The notes: generated by a model from the letters alone, not told the origin. A DNA stretch of 12,963 nt from DASXTW01 sp046726275 (GCA_046726275.1 JBKPAF010000098.1:1-12963), one strand, 5' to 3'. Positions 1-7,463 are shown, counted from the stretch's first letter. Translations and numbers: made by a program.

Positions 1-404
1 TCCTCCGCCCACGGGTCCTTATCCATCATGTGGATCTGGACCGGCACGCCCTCCGGCCACGAGCCCCCGAACTCGGATGTGGGCAAGGCGGCGGAATACA
101 GGAGCGCTCCTTTTGCACCCGGTCGCGTCTGTGCCAGCGACTGCGCAGGCATGGCACCGAGGGAGAACCCCGCATAGACGATCTCGGCCGGCAGGTCTTC
201 GGCCGCCGCGGTGCCACGACGGAGGATCTCGCCAAAGCCGACCTTCTGGGCGTAGCCGACACCCTCGTCGAGGTCGTCGAACGTGTTGCTGTCGTAGAGG
301 TCGGGGGTGTGGACCGTATGGCCGGCGTCCCGGAGCTCGTCGGCGAAGATCAAGAATCCCTTCGTTTGCCCTTGCGCATGGTGGAACAGCAGCACTGTGG
401 TCAT
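1..404 (-). CDS. Dienelactone hydrolase family protein (3' end outside window)
   Basis: Alpha/beta hydrolase of the dienelactone hydrolase family. Reading leftward from ATG at 404, 134 codons are visible before the window edge. The protein opens with a beta-strand and oxyanion-type segment (TTVLLFHHAQG). It carries the nucleophile elbow G-F-S-L-G with Ser81, where classical dienelactone hydrolases have Cys. The visible part ends at HMMDKDPWAE, where Asp130 is placed as the likely acid residue; the catalytic His would lie beyond the edge. Small members of this family hydrolyse lactones or esters in the cytoplasm, but the substrate here cannot be told. The gene lies 57 bp after the SRPBCC gene on the same strand. 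A TAGAGT box six bases before the ATG suggests it also has its own leaderless promoter. The family call is firm; the substrate is unknown. Confidence 0.85.
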   Translation of the reverse strand, partial: MTTVLLFHHAQGQTKGFLIFADELRDAGHTVHTPDLYDSNTFDDLDEGVGYAQKVGFGEILRRGTAAAEDLPAEIVYAGFSLGAMPAQSLAQTRPGAKGALLYSAALPTSEFGGSWPEGVPVQIHMMDKDPWAE

Positions 405-410
405 GACGAC

Positions 411-416
411 ACTCTA
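411..416 (-). promoter_or_regulatory. Candidate -10 box of a leaderless promoter for the hydrolase gene
   Basis: On the minus strand TAGAGT (416 to 411) is followed by exactly six bases and then the ATG at 404. This would place the transcription start on the A of the start codon. There is no Shine-Dalgarno sequence before this ATG. No convincing -35 hexamer is visible. Leaderless mRNAs with this geometry are common in actinobacteria; the assignment here is inference from spacing alone. Confidence 0.4.
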
Positions 417-461
417 GCCGAACGCCGTTCCCGGCCGCGCTCCCACGATTTCCGGTCCTGA

Positions 462-890
462 CTACGAAGACTCCAGCAGTTGCTTCAGCTTCGCGAGATT
501 CTCGGCGACGGCCTCGCGGATCCTTCCAGCCGCCAAAGGAGCGGCCAGCTTCGCCAGGCCATGTCCTTGCAGATCGGCCGTGTTGGTCAGACGGGTCCAG
601 GCCCCCTCCGGTTTGAGCTCGTACGTCAGCGTTCCCTCGAGCGGCCCGAGATCCCCGCGGATCGACAGGCGGCGGTCCGGCTCGAACTCCGTCACCTCGA
701 AACTCTCCTCGCTCCGCGCGGGGATCGATCGGATCTGCCGATAGGTCGCGCCAACGCCGACGGGGCCGTCCGACGTCTTCCGCGTCTCGACGATGGCGTA
801 GTTCCACTTGGGTACGTTCTCGAAATCGGCCAGGAATCGGAAAACGTCCTCCGGAGGACGGTCGATCTCGATCGTGTTCGCGAACTCCAT
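462..890 (-). CDS. SRPBCC family protein (polyketide cyclase / START-like fold)
   Basis: Predicted 142-residue cytoplasmic protein of the SRPBCC superfamily (Bet v1/START-like ligand-binding fold). The N-terminus reads as beta-1 (MEFANTIEIDRPPEDVF) followed by the helix FRFLADFENVPKW, the usual opening of these proteins. The middle supplies the beta-sheet (FEVTEFEPDRRLSIRG, GTLTYELKPE), and a long C-terminal helix (IREAVAENLAKLKQLL) closes the cavity. The longer frame from 986 adds 32 residues without family character. The ATG at 890 has AGAGGTGA seven bases upstream, so I chose that start. It is divergent from the VOC gene and followed on the same strand by the hydrolase, so a small detoxification or secondary-metabolite role is plausible. 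The ligand cannot be predicted. Confidence 0.85.
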   Translation of the reverse strand: MEFANTIEIDRPPEDVFRFLADFENVPKWNYAIVETRKTSDGPVGVGATYRQIRSIPARSEESFEVTEFEPDRRLSIRGDLGPLEGTLTYELKPEGAWTRLTNTADLQGHGLAKLAAPLAAGRIREAVAENLAKLKQLLESS

Positions 891-952
891 CGCGGCATCA
901 CCTCTGAGCTCACAACCGGCGTCGCCGGACCATCCTTCCAGGCGTGTCTCGA

Positions 953-982
953 TTGACAGGCGGACCGGCCAGTCGCCATGCT
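953..982 (+). promoter_or_regulatory. Candidate housekeeping promoter for the VOC gene
   Basis: A perfect consensus -35 hexamer TTGACA (953-958) is followed after 18 bases by CATGCT (977-982), which matches the -10 consensus at the second, third and last positions. Transcription would start near 989, giving a leader of about 27 bases that contains the purine-rich GGGGTGGGGA before the ATG at 1016. It lies in the 125-bp divergent region between the SRPBCC and VOC genes. This is prediction from sequence only. Confidence 0.5.
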
Positions 983-1015
983 CCACGTAGTCCGAGCCAG
1001 AAAGGGGTGGGGAAG

Positions 1016-1405
1016 ATGTTCCAAGACAAGCGCTGCTCGACGATGCTCCCCGCGAGCGACGTCGAACGAGCGAAGAGCTGGTACGCGGATCACCTCGACC
1101 TCAAGCCGACCACCGAGGATCCCACCGGTATCCAGTACCAGGTCGGCGGCGGCACCGAGTTCTGGATCTACCCCTCGCAGTTCGCGGGCACGAACCAGGC
1201 GACGGCGATGGGCTTCACCGCCAAGGATCTCTCCGCCGAGATGAACGAGCTGAAGGCGCGGGGGGTCACCTTCGAGGAGTACGACATCCCTGGAGTCAAG
1301 ACCGTCGATGGGGTCGCGGACTTCGGCAACGGGGAGCGCGGGGCGTGGTTCAAGGACAGCGAAGGGAACATCATCGCGCTGTTCGAGTCCCCCCGATACC
1401 AGTAA
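1016..1405 (+). CDS. VOC family protein (glyoxalase/bleomycin-resistance-like)
   Basis: Predicted 129-residue protein of the vicinal oxygen chelate superfamily, about the normal length for a single-chain member with two beta-alpha-beta-beta-beta modules. Module one shows the typical ASDVERAKSWYADHLDL helix. Module two has the helix AEMNELKARGV and ends with WFKDSEGNIIALFE, in which Glu124 sits where the last metal ligand of the family usually lies. No His is present at the first-strand ligand position (KRCSTMLPA), so metal binding and catalysis are uncertain. The ATG at 1016 is preferred over an in-frame ATG at 944 because GGGGTGGGGA precedes it and the family's first strand begins there. Members include glyoxalases, dioxygenases and antibiotic-binding proteins; the substrate here is unknown. 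Confidence 0.88.
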   Translation: MFQDKRCSTMLPASDVERAKSWYADHLDLKPTTEDPTGIQYQVGGGTEFWIYPSQFAGTNQATAMGFTAKDLSAEMNELKARGVTFEEYDIPGVKTVDGVADFGNGERGAWFKDSEGNIIALFESPRYQ

Positions 1406-1419
1406 CCCCTCGCCAGGGG
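1406..1419 (+). terminator. Small hairpin directly after the VOC stop codon
   Basis: CCCCT (1406-1410), a four-base loop and AGGGG (1415-1419) form a perfect five-pair GC-rich stem starting the base after the TAA stop. There is no run of T after it, so it is at best a weak or Rho-assisted terminator. Confidence 0.3.
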
Positions 1420-1457
1420 CTAACAACAGAAGCTCTGACCGCGCCGGATCTCGTCCG

Positions 1458-1487
1458 TTGCGCGACTCGGTCCGCCGCGCCTAGAGT
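1458..1487 (+). promoter_or_regulatory. Candidate promoter of the cysteine peptidase operon
   Basis: TTGCGC (1458-1463), an 18-base spacer and TAGAGT (1482-1487) give a recognisable -35/-10 pair. The start would lie near 1494. The leader then contains a strong Shine-Dalgarno (AGGAGG, 1512-1517) nine bases before the GTG at 1527. It is the only such pair I see in the 121-bp gap upstream of the operon. Confidence 0.45.
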
Positions 1488-1526
1488 GAGGTTCGGGTCG
1501 GCCCGCGCCCAAGGAGGTTCGACAGG

Positions 1527-2144
1527 GTGGATCCAGGAAACCTCCGAGACCGTTCGCGGGTCGACGTCGCGATCTCCATCTCGTGGTGGTCGTGGTTCAT
1601 CACGTGGCTGCGTCGCCTGCTGGCCCGGCTCCTCCACATCCTCAACGAGCTCCTGGGGGGCTGGGACCGGCTGAGCTTCACCATGCAGCACCAGCAACAG
1701 ACCCAGTGGTGCTGGGCGGCCGTCTCGACCAGCGTTTCGCACTTCTACAACCCGGCGAGCACGTCGACCCAGTGCGACGTGGTCAACGCAGAGCTCGGGC
1801 AGACCACGTGCTGCCACGACGGCAGCACCTCGGCGTGCAACCAGCCCTGGTACCTGGACGCCGCGCTGACCCGGACCGGGAACCTCAAGAGCTGGGCCGG
1901 CGGGTCCGTCCCCTTCAGCACCGTGGATCACGAGATCGACGCGCTCCGGCCTCTCGGAGTGCGGATCGGGTGGTCGGGCGGTGGCGGGCACTTCGTCATC
2001 CTCGCCGGGTACCTGGAGGGGGCGACCAACTACATCGGCGTCGAGGACCCGTGGTACGGCTCCTCCGACGTCGCGTACGACACGTTCCTGACGAGCTACC
2101 AAGGGACCGGCTCGTGGACCCACACCTACTACACCGAGGCCTGA
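1527..2144 (+). CDS. Papain-like cysteine peptidase with Trp-rich N-terminal helix
   Basis: Predicted 205-residue cysteine peptidase of the papain-like clan, resembling the C70 (AvrRpt2-like) and C39-like families. The active-site segment is QHQQQTQWCWAAVS with nucleophile Cys62 and a Gln six residues upstream for the oxyanion hole. The catalytic His is His155 in GGGGHFVILAGY, and Asp174 in GVEDPWYG is the likely third residue. Four more cysteines (83, 95, 96, 104) could form disulfides. Residues about 15-46 form an unusual helix rich in Trp, Leu and Arg (ISISWWSWFITWLRRLL) that is not a cleavable signal peptide. The start is GTG at 1527, supported by AGGAGG nine bases upstream. A partner gene begins 13 bases after the stop. 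Target and location are unknown; membrane attachment or non-classical export is inferred from the helix. Confidence 0.8.
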   Translation: MDPGNLRDRSRVDVAISISWWSWFITWLRRLLARLLHILNELLGGWDRLSFTMQHQQQTQWCWAAVSTSVSHFYNPASTSTQCDVVNAELGQTTCCHDGSTSACNQPWYLDAALTRTGNLKSWAGGSVPFSTVDHEIDALRPLGVRIGWSGGGGHFVILAGYLEGATNYIGVEDPWYGSSDVAYDTFLTSYQGTGSWTHTYYTEA

Positions 2145-2157
2145 GGAGCGCCTGACC

Positions 2158-2769
2158 ATGCCATTCCGAGTCGAGGAACCGCCGCCCGGGGTCTTGGACG
2201 AAGTGCGGAACACCCTGAGCGCGTTCGCCAGGCGCGAGCGATTCCGCACGCCGGCGCTCTCGCGGGCGCGAGCCGACCGACTGACCCTCACCGCCCCCCA
2301 CCCGATCTATGTGTTGGGCTTGCAGGACATCGTGGAGGGGCGGGGCCTGGGGGAGGCTCGCCTGGTCGGGTGGCGCTATCTGATCGAGCTGGACAGGAAG
2401 CCCATCGCCAGCGCCGAGGTACTCGCGGGGTCGGCGGGGAGGCCTCCCAAGTTCTCCCAGTTCAACGAAGGGCCGTTCGTCGACTCGACGGCGGCGACCA
2501 TCGACGCGCTCCAGGACCAATCCGAGATCGGGGACGCGCCTTTCCAACTGAGGGCGCTTCAGGTTCCCGCGCTGTACGTCGTGGCCCTGTGGCTTGCCGG
2601 CCAGGGCGGCGGGCGGGATCTCGTCCGCCCACTCGCTCCCGCCCCGGCGTATCTCGAACCGGAGCGCCTGTATTCGGAGGAAGAGTTCCTCGAGCAGCTC
2701 CGCGAACCCGCCCGAAACCAGCTCGCTTTCGACAGCTCGCCTCGCCCGGAGGGGCCGACCTCGACGTAG
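2158..2769 (+). CDS. Hypothetical partner protein of the cysteine peptidase
   Basis: Predicted 203-residue protein that I cannot assign to a named family. It has no signal peptide, membrane helix or catalytic motif that I recognise. The middle resembles a beta-sheet core (RLVGWRYLIELDRKPIASAEV). It is followed by FQLRALQVPALYVVALWLAG, a conserved-looking hydrophobic strand or helix, then a Pro-rich stretch and an acidic helix YSEEEFLEQL. The ATG at 2158 has GAGGAGCG upstream, overlapping the peptidase stop region. With only 13 bases between the genes, translational coupling is likely. Its size, lack of export signal and position suggest an inhibitor, chaperone or substrate-presenting partner for the peptidase, but that is inference from context only. 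Confidence 0.7.
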   Translation: MPFRVEEPPPGVLDEVRNTLSAFARRERFRTPALSRARADRLTLTAPHPIYVLGLQDIVEGRGLGEARLVGWRYLIELDRKPIASAEVLAGSAGRPPKFSQFNEGPFVDSTAATIDALQDQSEIGDAPFQLRALQVPALYVVALWLAGQGGGRDLVRPLAPAPAYLEPERLYSEEEFLEQLREPARNQLAFDSSPRPEGPTST

Positions 2770-2788
2770 CGGTCGCGACTGGTCAAGA

Positions 2789-2806
2789 CGTGGCCGGGCT
2801 GCCACG
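2789..2806 (+). terminator. GC-rich hairpin after the peptidase operon
   Basis: CGTGGC (2789-2794), a six-base loop and GCCACG (2801-2806) form a perfect six-pair stem 20 bases after the stop of the partner gene and 12 bases before the next promoter block. No T-tract follows, so it would be a non-canonical terminator. Its position between two transcription units supports the call modestly. Confidence 0.35.
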
Positions 2807-2817
2807 GCCCCTCGGGG

Positions 2818-2853
2818 GAACCCTTCCTCATGGCTGCTTGGCTCGCCTAAACT
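2818..2853 (+). promoter_or_regulatory. Leaderless promoter of the large cyclase regulator, with shared 12-nt block
   Basis: TAAACT (2848-2853) is followed by exactly six bases and the ATG at 2860, so transcription would start on the start codon. There is no Shine-Dalgarno. Upstream lies GAACCCTTCCTC (2818-2829), whose last six bases sit 18 bases before the -10 box. The same 12 bases stand at almost the same position before the second cyclase gene (8556-8567). The block could be a -35 region or a regulator site; it also contains GGAAC, a known ECF-type -35 core, at 2817-2821. Confidence 0.5.
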
Positions 2854-2859
2854 GCGCGA

Positions 2860-5800
2860 ATGATCTGCCAGCGGTGCGGAACGGAGAATCCCGACGTCGC
2901 TCAGTTCTGTATGACGTGCGGCGCGCCGCTGGGTCAGCCCGAGGCGAGCGAGGAGCGCAAACTCGTCACGGCCCTGTTCGTCGACCTGGTGGGGTTCACC
3001 GCCCGCTCCGACCGGGCGGACCCAGAGGACGTACGGGCCACGCTCCGCCCCTATCACGCCCGGGTCAAGGAGGAGATCGAACGATTCGGCGGAACCGTCG
3101 AGAAGTTCGTCGGGGACGGAGTCCTGGCGGTCTTCGGTGCGCCGGTCAGCCACGGAGACGACGCCGAGCGCGCGGTCCGGGCGGCCCTCCGAGTGACCGA
3201 GGCCATCCAGGAGCTGAACCGGATCCACCCTGAGCTGGACCTCTCCGTTCGGGCCGCGGTCAACACTGGTGAGGCCATGGTGTCGCTGGGGGCACGCCTC
3301 CACGAGGGCGAGAGCATGGTGGCCGGCGACGTGATCAACACGGCGTCGCGGCTCCAGCAGGAGGCACCCGTCGGAGGCGTCGTGGTCGGCGAGACCACGT
3401 ACAAGGCGACGCGTCAGAGCGTGGAGTTCGAGCCGCTCGAGCCGGTCTCGGTCAAAGGCAAGGCCGAGCCGGTGGCACTCTGGCTTGCCAGGTCGGCCCG
3501 CGGTGAGTTCCGAGGCGACGTGGAGCCCTCGGAGGCGACCCCGCTGATCGGGCGGGAGACCGAGCTGGGCCACCTCGGCCGTCTGTGGGAGCAGGCGGCG
3601 ACCGATCGGCGTCCTCACCTGGTCACGCTGATCGGGCCTCCAGGGATCGGCAAGAGCCGTCTGCTGTGGGAGTTCACGAAAAGGGTCGACGGAACGGGGC
3701 TGGTGCTCACCGGCCGATGCCGGCCGTACGGCGAGACCACAGGGTACGGAGCCTTCGGCCAGCAGCTGCAACAGGTCGCCGGGATCTTCGCGACGGACTC
3801 GGCTTCGATGGCCGGCGAGAAGCTTCGCGCTCGGGTCGCCGAGCTGTTCCCGGACGACGGCGCCTCAGAGGTGGCGGGTCACCTCGAGGTTCTGTTGGGC
3901 CTCCCCGGCCAGGAGACTCCGGACAAGCAACTCCTGTTCCATTCGGCCCGGCGGTTCGCCGAAGCGCTGGCCTCCGAGCGGCCCGTGGTCCTGGCCTTCG
4001 AGGACATCCACTGGGCCCATCCATCGCTGCTCGAGCTCCTGGAGTCGCTCGCGGGCAGGACACGAGATGTCCCCTTGCTCATGGTGACGTTGGCGCGTCC
4101 CGACTTGCTCGACATGCGTCCCACATGGGGAGGCGGCCTTACCAGTTACACGGCTATCCCGGTCGAGCCTCTTTCTCAAGGGGAGGCCAAGGACCTGGCC
4201 CTCCTGCACCTGACGACTTCGGAGGTGGCGGCGGAGGCCGTCCAGCAGTTGGCGCAGGTCTCCGGGGGAAATCCACTCTTCCTCGAGGAGCTTGCCGCTT
4301 CGCTTGCGGAGGGCACTGCGGACGTGGCGGTGGGGCTCCCCACGAACATCCAGGCGATCATCGCGGCCCGGCTTGACTCCCTGCCGGCGGAGGAGCGCCG
4401 AATGACCCAGGACGCTTCGGTGGTCGGCAGGGTGTTCTGGCGAGGCGCCCTCGCGGCCATCGTCGGGGACCCGGAACGACTCGATGTCGTACTCGATTCG
4501 CTGGAGGGCCGCGACTTCATCCGGATCCAGCCGACGTCGCGGGTCGCAGGCGATCGGGAGTACTTCTTCAAGCATGTCCTCATCCGTGAGGTGGCGTACT
4601 CGACCCTACCTCGGGCCTCCCGGAAGGAGCGCCACCACAAAGTGGCGGAGTACTTGGAGACAGCCCTGGGCGACCGGTCCGGCGAGCAGGCTTCCGTGCT
4701 CGCCCATCACTTTCGGGAAGCCGGGGATCTCAGCAGAGCGGTGACGTTCTTGCTGGCGGCTGCCGAGGTGGCCTCGCGAGCCTGGGCGAAGCAGGAAGCA
4801 GTGGAGAAGTACACCGAAGCCATGGACCTGCTGCGACAGCTGGGCGACGAGGAGGGGGTGACCCGAGCGCTCATCGCCCGCGGAACGACCCGCATCGACA
4901 TGGGCGATCTGTCTGGAGCCGCGGAAGACCTGGAGCCGACCCTGACCACGGCAACAGGCCGCGACCGCGCAGCCGCGCTGCAGGGGCTGGCCATGGTCGC
5001 GTACTGGCTCACCGATGCGGAAGGCGTTCACCGGTACTCGTCACAGGCAGCCGAGACGGCAAGGGAGGTCGGGGAACGCCCGTTGGAGGCCCGAGCCCTA
5101 GCCACCCTGGCCGAAGCGGTCGGGATGGACGGCGACACCGATCGGGCCGCCGACCTGTTCGTCCAGGCCGCGTCCATCTGGCCCCCGGACGACAGGGATC
5201 GGACGTACGCACAGCTGCTCGCCCAGGCCTCCATCACGCACTACTGGCGGAGTGACTACGAGCGGTCCGTGGAGCTGGCGAAGGAAGCGTTCGACGTGGG
5301 GATGGCCACGTCCAGCCTGTTCCCGACCATCAACGCCGCCACGCACATGGGGATCGGCCTGTGTGGGATGAGCCGCCACGAGGACGCGCTGGAGTGGCTC
5401 CAGCGCGGGGTCCAGCTCGGCCGCGAGCTGGAGCAGGTGCCACGGCTCACCTCTCGCGGCCTGAACATGTGGGCGGGCACGCTCCGCGAGCTGGGCGACC
5501 TACGTGGATCGAGGGAGCTGAGCGAGGAGGCCCTCGAGCTCAGCACGAAAGCCGCCTTCATCGGGGCCGAGGTAAGCGCCCGGATCGACCTCCTCTACGA
5601 CGACATCGCCGAGGGGAACATCGGGAAGGGGAAGGAGGCCCTGCCGACACTCGTCGAAGCAACCGAGAGAACCAAGGGATGGCACCAGTGGTTGTGGATG
5701 GGGCGGCTCGAGCAGGCCCGCGCCGAGCTCGCCCTCGGTGCCGGGGAGTTGGAGGAGGCAGCGGACGCGGCCGAGGCCGCCCTGGGCCGCGCCGGAGAGA

Positions 5801-6123
5801 GCAGGAGGCTCAAGTATCAGTGTCTGGCTCGGACCGCGAGGGGGCGGGCAATGGTCGGGCTGGGGCGGTCCGGCGAAGCCGAACAGGACTTCCGCGCCGC
5901 CGTCGCCCTGGCGGAACAGATGGGCCATGTCCCGTCCTCGTGGCTGGCCCTGGCTGGTCTGGCCGAGGCGCTGGCCAAGGTCGGACGGGACGACGAGGCG
6001 GAGGAGGCAACGACCAAAGCCCGGAACCTTCTGATGGGCTTCGCTGGTGGCCTTTCCGAGGACCACCGCAGATCCCTGGAGTCCAGTCCTACGGCTGCGG
6101 CGTTGCTCGCCTCCCGATCGTAG
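2860..6123 (+). CDS. Zinc-ribbon / class III cyclase / AAA ATPase / TPR regulator
   Basis: Predicted 1087-residue cytoplasmic signalling protein. Residues 1-24 form a zinc ribbon (Cys3, Cys6, Cys17, Cys20). Residues about 33-210 are a class III nucleotide cyclase domain with both metal aspartates (Asp42 in LFVDLVGFT, Asp86 in EKFVGDGV), the base-specifying Lys82, and the transition-state pair Asn160 and Arg164 in GDVINTASRL. The second base-specifying position, seven before Asn160, is Met rather than Asp. Then comes a STAND/AAA-type ATPase with Walker A GPPGIGKS (259-266) and Walker B VVLAFED (376-382). The C-terminal 450 residues or so are alpha-helical repeats of TPR type. This architecture is widespread in actinobacteria; cyclase output is thought to be gated by ligand or protein binding to the ATPase and TPR parts. 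The gene appears leaderless and monocistronic, and converges on the next gene with 25 bases between stops. The inducing signal is unknown. Confidence 0.93.
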   Translation: MICQRCGTENPDVAQFCMTCGAPLGQPEASEERKLVTALFVDLVGFTARSDRADPEDVRATLRPYHARVKEEIERFGGTVEKFVGDGVLAVFGAPVSHGDDAERAVRAALRVTEAIQELNRIHPELDLSVRAAVNTGEAMVSLGARLHEGESMVAGDVINTASRLQQEAPVGGVVVGETTYKATRQSVEFEPLEPVSVKGKAEPVALWLARSARGEFRGDVEPSEATPLIGRETELGHLGRLWEQAATDRRPHLVTLIGPPGIGKSRLLWEFTKRVDGTGLVLTGRCRPYGETTGYGAFGQQLQQVAGIFATDSASMAGEKLRARVAELFPDDGASEVAGHLEVLLGLPGQETPDKQLLFHSARRFAEALASERPVVLAFEDIHWAHPSLLELLESLAGRTRDVPLLMVTLARPDLLDMRPTWGGGLTSYTAIPVEPLSQGEAKDLALLHLTTSEVAAEAVQQLAQVSGGNPLFLEELAASLAEGTADVAVGLPTNIQAIIAARLDSLPAEERRMTQDASVVGRVFWRGALAAIVGDPERLDVVLDSLEGRDFIRIQPTSRVAGDREYFFKHVLIREVAYSTLPRASRKERHHKVAEYLETALGDRSGEQASVLAHHFREAGDLSRAVTFLLAAAEVASRAWAKQEAVEKYTEAMDLLRQLGDEEGVTRALIARGTTRIDMGDLSGAAEDLEPTLTTATGRDRAAALQGLAMVAYWLTDAEGVHRYSSQAAETAREVGERPLEARALATLAEAVGMDGDTDRAADLFVQAASIWPPDDRDRTYAQLLAQASITHYWRSDYERSVELAKEAFDVGMATSSLFPTINAATHMGIGLCGMSRHEDALEWLQRGVQLGRELEQVPRLTSRGLNMWAGTLRELGDLRGSRELSEEALELSTKAAFIGAEVSARIDLLYDDIAEGNIGKGKEALPTLVEATERTKGWHQWLWMGRLEQARAELALGAGELEEAADAAEAALGRAGESRRLKYQCLARTARGRAMVGLGRSGEAEQDFRAAVALAEQMGHVPSSWLALAGLAEALAKVGRDDEAEEATTKARNLLMGFAGGLSEDHRRSLESSPTAAALLASRS

Positions 6124-6148
6124 GGAAGCCGGGCTAGGTACCGACGCT

Positions 6149-6814
6149 CTAGATGGCCTTGGACCTCCGCAACCGATCCACCAGCCACGCCAGCGCTGCC
6201 AGGAACAGATACCCGAACAGCCCCGTCGCCGCGGCCGCCTTGACGTCGTCGCTCGAACCGAACACGGCCACGGCATCGATGATCACGATCACAGCGGCAA
6301 GGGTCCACGCGGCGACCAGCCCCGGTCCGGCTCCGTCCCTCGTCGCTCGCACGTAGAGGAGAACCCCTATCACGACGAGGATCGTCTCGACGATGAAGGT
6401 TGCCGGCGCGTTGCTCCACAGATCGAGCCCCACCTTATGAGAGTCGTCCCACAGCGGAAGATCAGCGGGATGGACGACCAGATCCAACGGCCAGTGAGAG
6501 AAGACGGCCGCTCCCACCAGGAGGCCGGCAGCGTTGGTTCGCCACGCACTGGGCGCCACCAATCGAACAGCCACGTAGGCGAGGACCGCCCACCCGATCG
6601 CCGCGCTCAGACTGTGGCTGTAGGGGTAGTAGGTGAACTGGAAGTCGTTCGCATCCGTGAGCCCCGGCACGACCCTGGCCTTCTCCACGTTTGCCAGGAT
6701 CAGGATGGACCACACCACGTCGAGGAACTGGACGGCGATGAACAGGACCCAGAGGGGCACTCGACGACCGGCCTCCTTGCCCCCGTATCCGACGCCGTAG
6801 TGCCCCGCGAACAC
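6149..6814 (-). CDS. Polytopic membrane protein resembling DUF457/YdjM metal-dependent hydrolases
   Basis: Predicted 221-residue inner-membrane protein with about five or six hydrophobic helices. Polar residues recur in the pattern of the DUF457/YdjM-like family: His5 in AGHYG, Asp32 in QFLDVVWS, His67 in YSHS, and SHWPLDLVVH with His107, Asp111 and His115. In that family such residues are thought to form an intramembrane metal site, though no reaction is established. The hydrophobic stretch LWVLFIAVQFLDVVWSILI is the first clear helix. I prefer GTG at 6814 because GGAGGAGG lies eight bases upstream; the alternative GTG at 6823 overlaps that Shine-Dalgarno. It is divergent from the sigma gene, with only 39 bases between them. 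The function remains open. Confidence 0.75.
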   Translation of the reverse strand: MFAGHYGVGYGGKEAGRRVPLWVLFIAVQFLDVVWSILILANVEKARVVPGLTDANDFQFTYYPYSHSLSAAIGWAVLAYVAVRLVAPSAWRTNAAGLLVGAAVFSHWPLDLVVHPADLPLWDDSHKVGLDLWSNAPATFIVETILVVIGVLLYVRATRDGAGPGLVAAWTLAAVIVIIDAVAVFGSSDDVKAAAATGLFGYLFLAALAWLVDRLRRSKAI

Positions 6815-6853
6815 CGGCCCCACCTCCTCCCCGCATCATGACCGGTCCGATCC

Positions 6854-7463
6854 ATGAAAGAACCCCAGGTTGGGATACATAAGCTTGATGACCGGAACGG
6901 GGAGTCGAATCTGGAAGACGAGCGCGCCAGGCGGTTCGAAGCGATGTTCGACCGGCACGCCGGTCATGTGTACGCCTACGCGGCGAGGAGATCGACGCCG
7001 GACACGGCCAACGACCTGGTCGGCGAGACCTTCCTCATCGCCTGGAGGAAGCTCGACTCGGTCCCGGCCGACCCACTCCACTGGCTTCTCAACGGCCGGG
7101 AAGGTGCTGGCCAACCGGCGCCGGTCGGGTGAGCGGCGTGACGCGTTCACGGAGAAGCTCGCCCGAACGATCCGTGCCTCGCCATCCGTCGATCCGGCGG
7201 ATGCGCTTCACACCCGGATGGCGGTCGAAGCCGCCCTGGAGCGTCTACCACCCGCCGAGAGGGAGGCGTTGACGCTGATCGCCTGGGATGGTCTGGACGT
7301 AGGAGCGGCTGCCGCGGCTGCCGGCTGTTCTCGAGCGACGTTCTCGGTCCGACTCCACCGAGCGCGACGCCGGGTGATGAAAGAACTCGGGCTCTCGCGA
7401 CACTCACCAAAGAAGGCTGCACCCACTGGACGGGCGCAGGCGAAGGAGGCCGAGACGACGTGA
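6854..7463 (+). pseudogene. ECF-type sigma-70 factor, frameshifted between regions 2 and 4
   Basis: The two halves of an ECF sigma factor lie in different frames. From ATG 6854 the first frame encodes sigma region 2 (RRFEAMFDRHAGHVYAYAARR, then DLVGETFLIAWRKL) and should run on past PLHWLLN, but it ends in GREGAGQPAPVG with a stop at 7132. The continuation KVLANRRRSGERRD and region 4 (ALERLPPAEREALTLIAWDG, GCSRATFSVRLHRARRRVMKEL) are in the frame that ends at 7463. The break lies at about 7099-7115 and corresponds to one base gained or two lost. Related proteins have seven residues between the conserved Trp and VLAN, which favours a two-base loss. The second frame is open from before 6870, so a gene caller could report one intact ORF whose first half is meaningless. 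The stop overlaps the next gene by four bases. It may be a true mutation or an assembly error. Confidence 0.8.

Noticed and set aside
19..807. Minus-strand open frame of 262 codons across the hydrolase and SRPBCC genes
   Set aside because: It is in another frame of two genes with clear family motifs, and its product is Arg/Gly-rich without domain character.
944..1015. Longer start for the VOC protein at ATG 944
   Set aside because: The added 24 residues have no VOC character and overlap the predicted TTGACA promoter; the ATG at 1016 has a ribosome site.
692..1426. Minus-strand open frame of 244 codons opposite the VOC gene
   Set aside because: It is a shadow: the VOC frame on the plus strand has conserved motifs and a ribosome site, and this frame has neither.
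1996..3771. Open frame of 591 codons on the minus strand across the partner gene and the start of the large cyclase regulator
   Set aside because: It lies opposite two well-supported genes and has the low-complexity Arg/Pro/Leu composition of an antisense shadow in GC-rich DNA, with no recognisable domain.
5361..6137. Plus-strand open frame of 258 codons inside the TPR part of the large regulator
   Set aside because: It is an alternative frame of the same DNA; the main frame keeps regular helical-repeat periodicity through this region.
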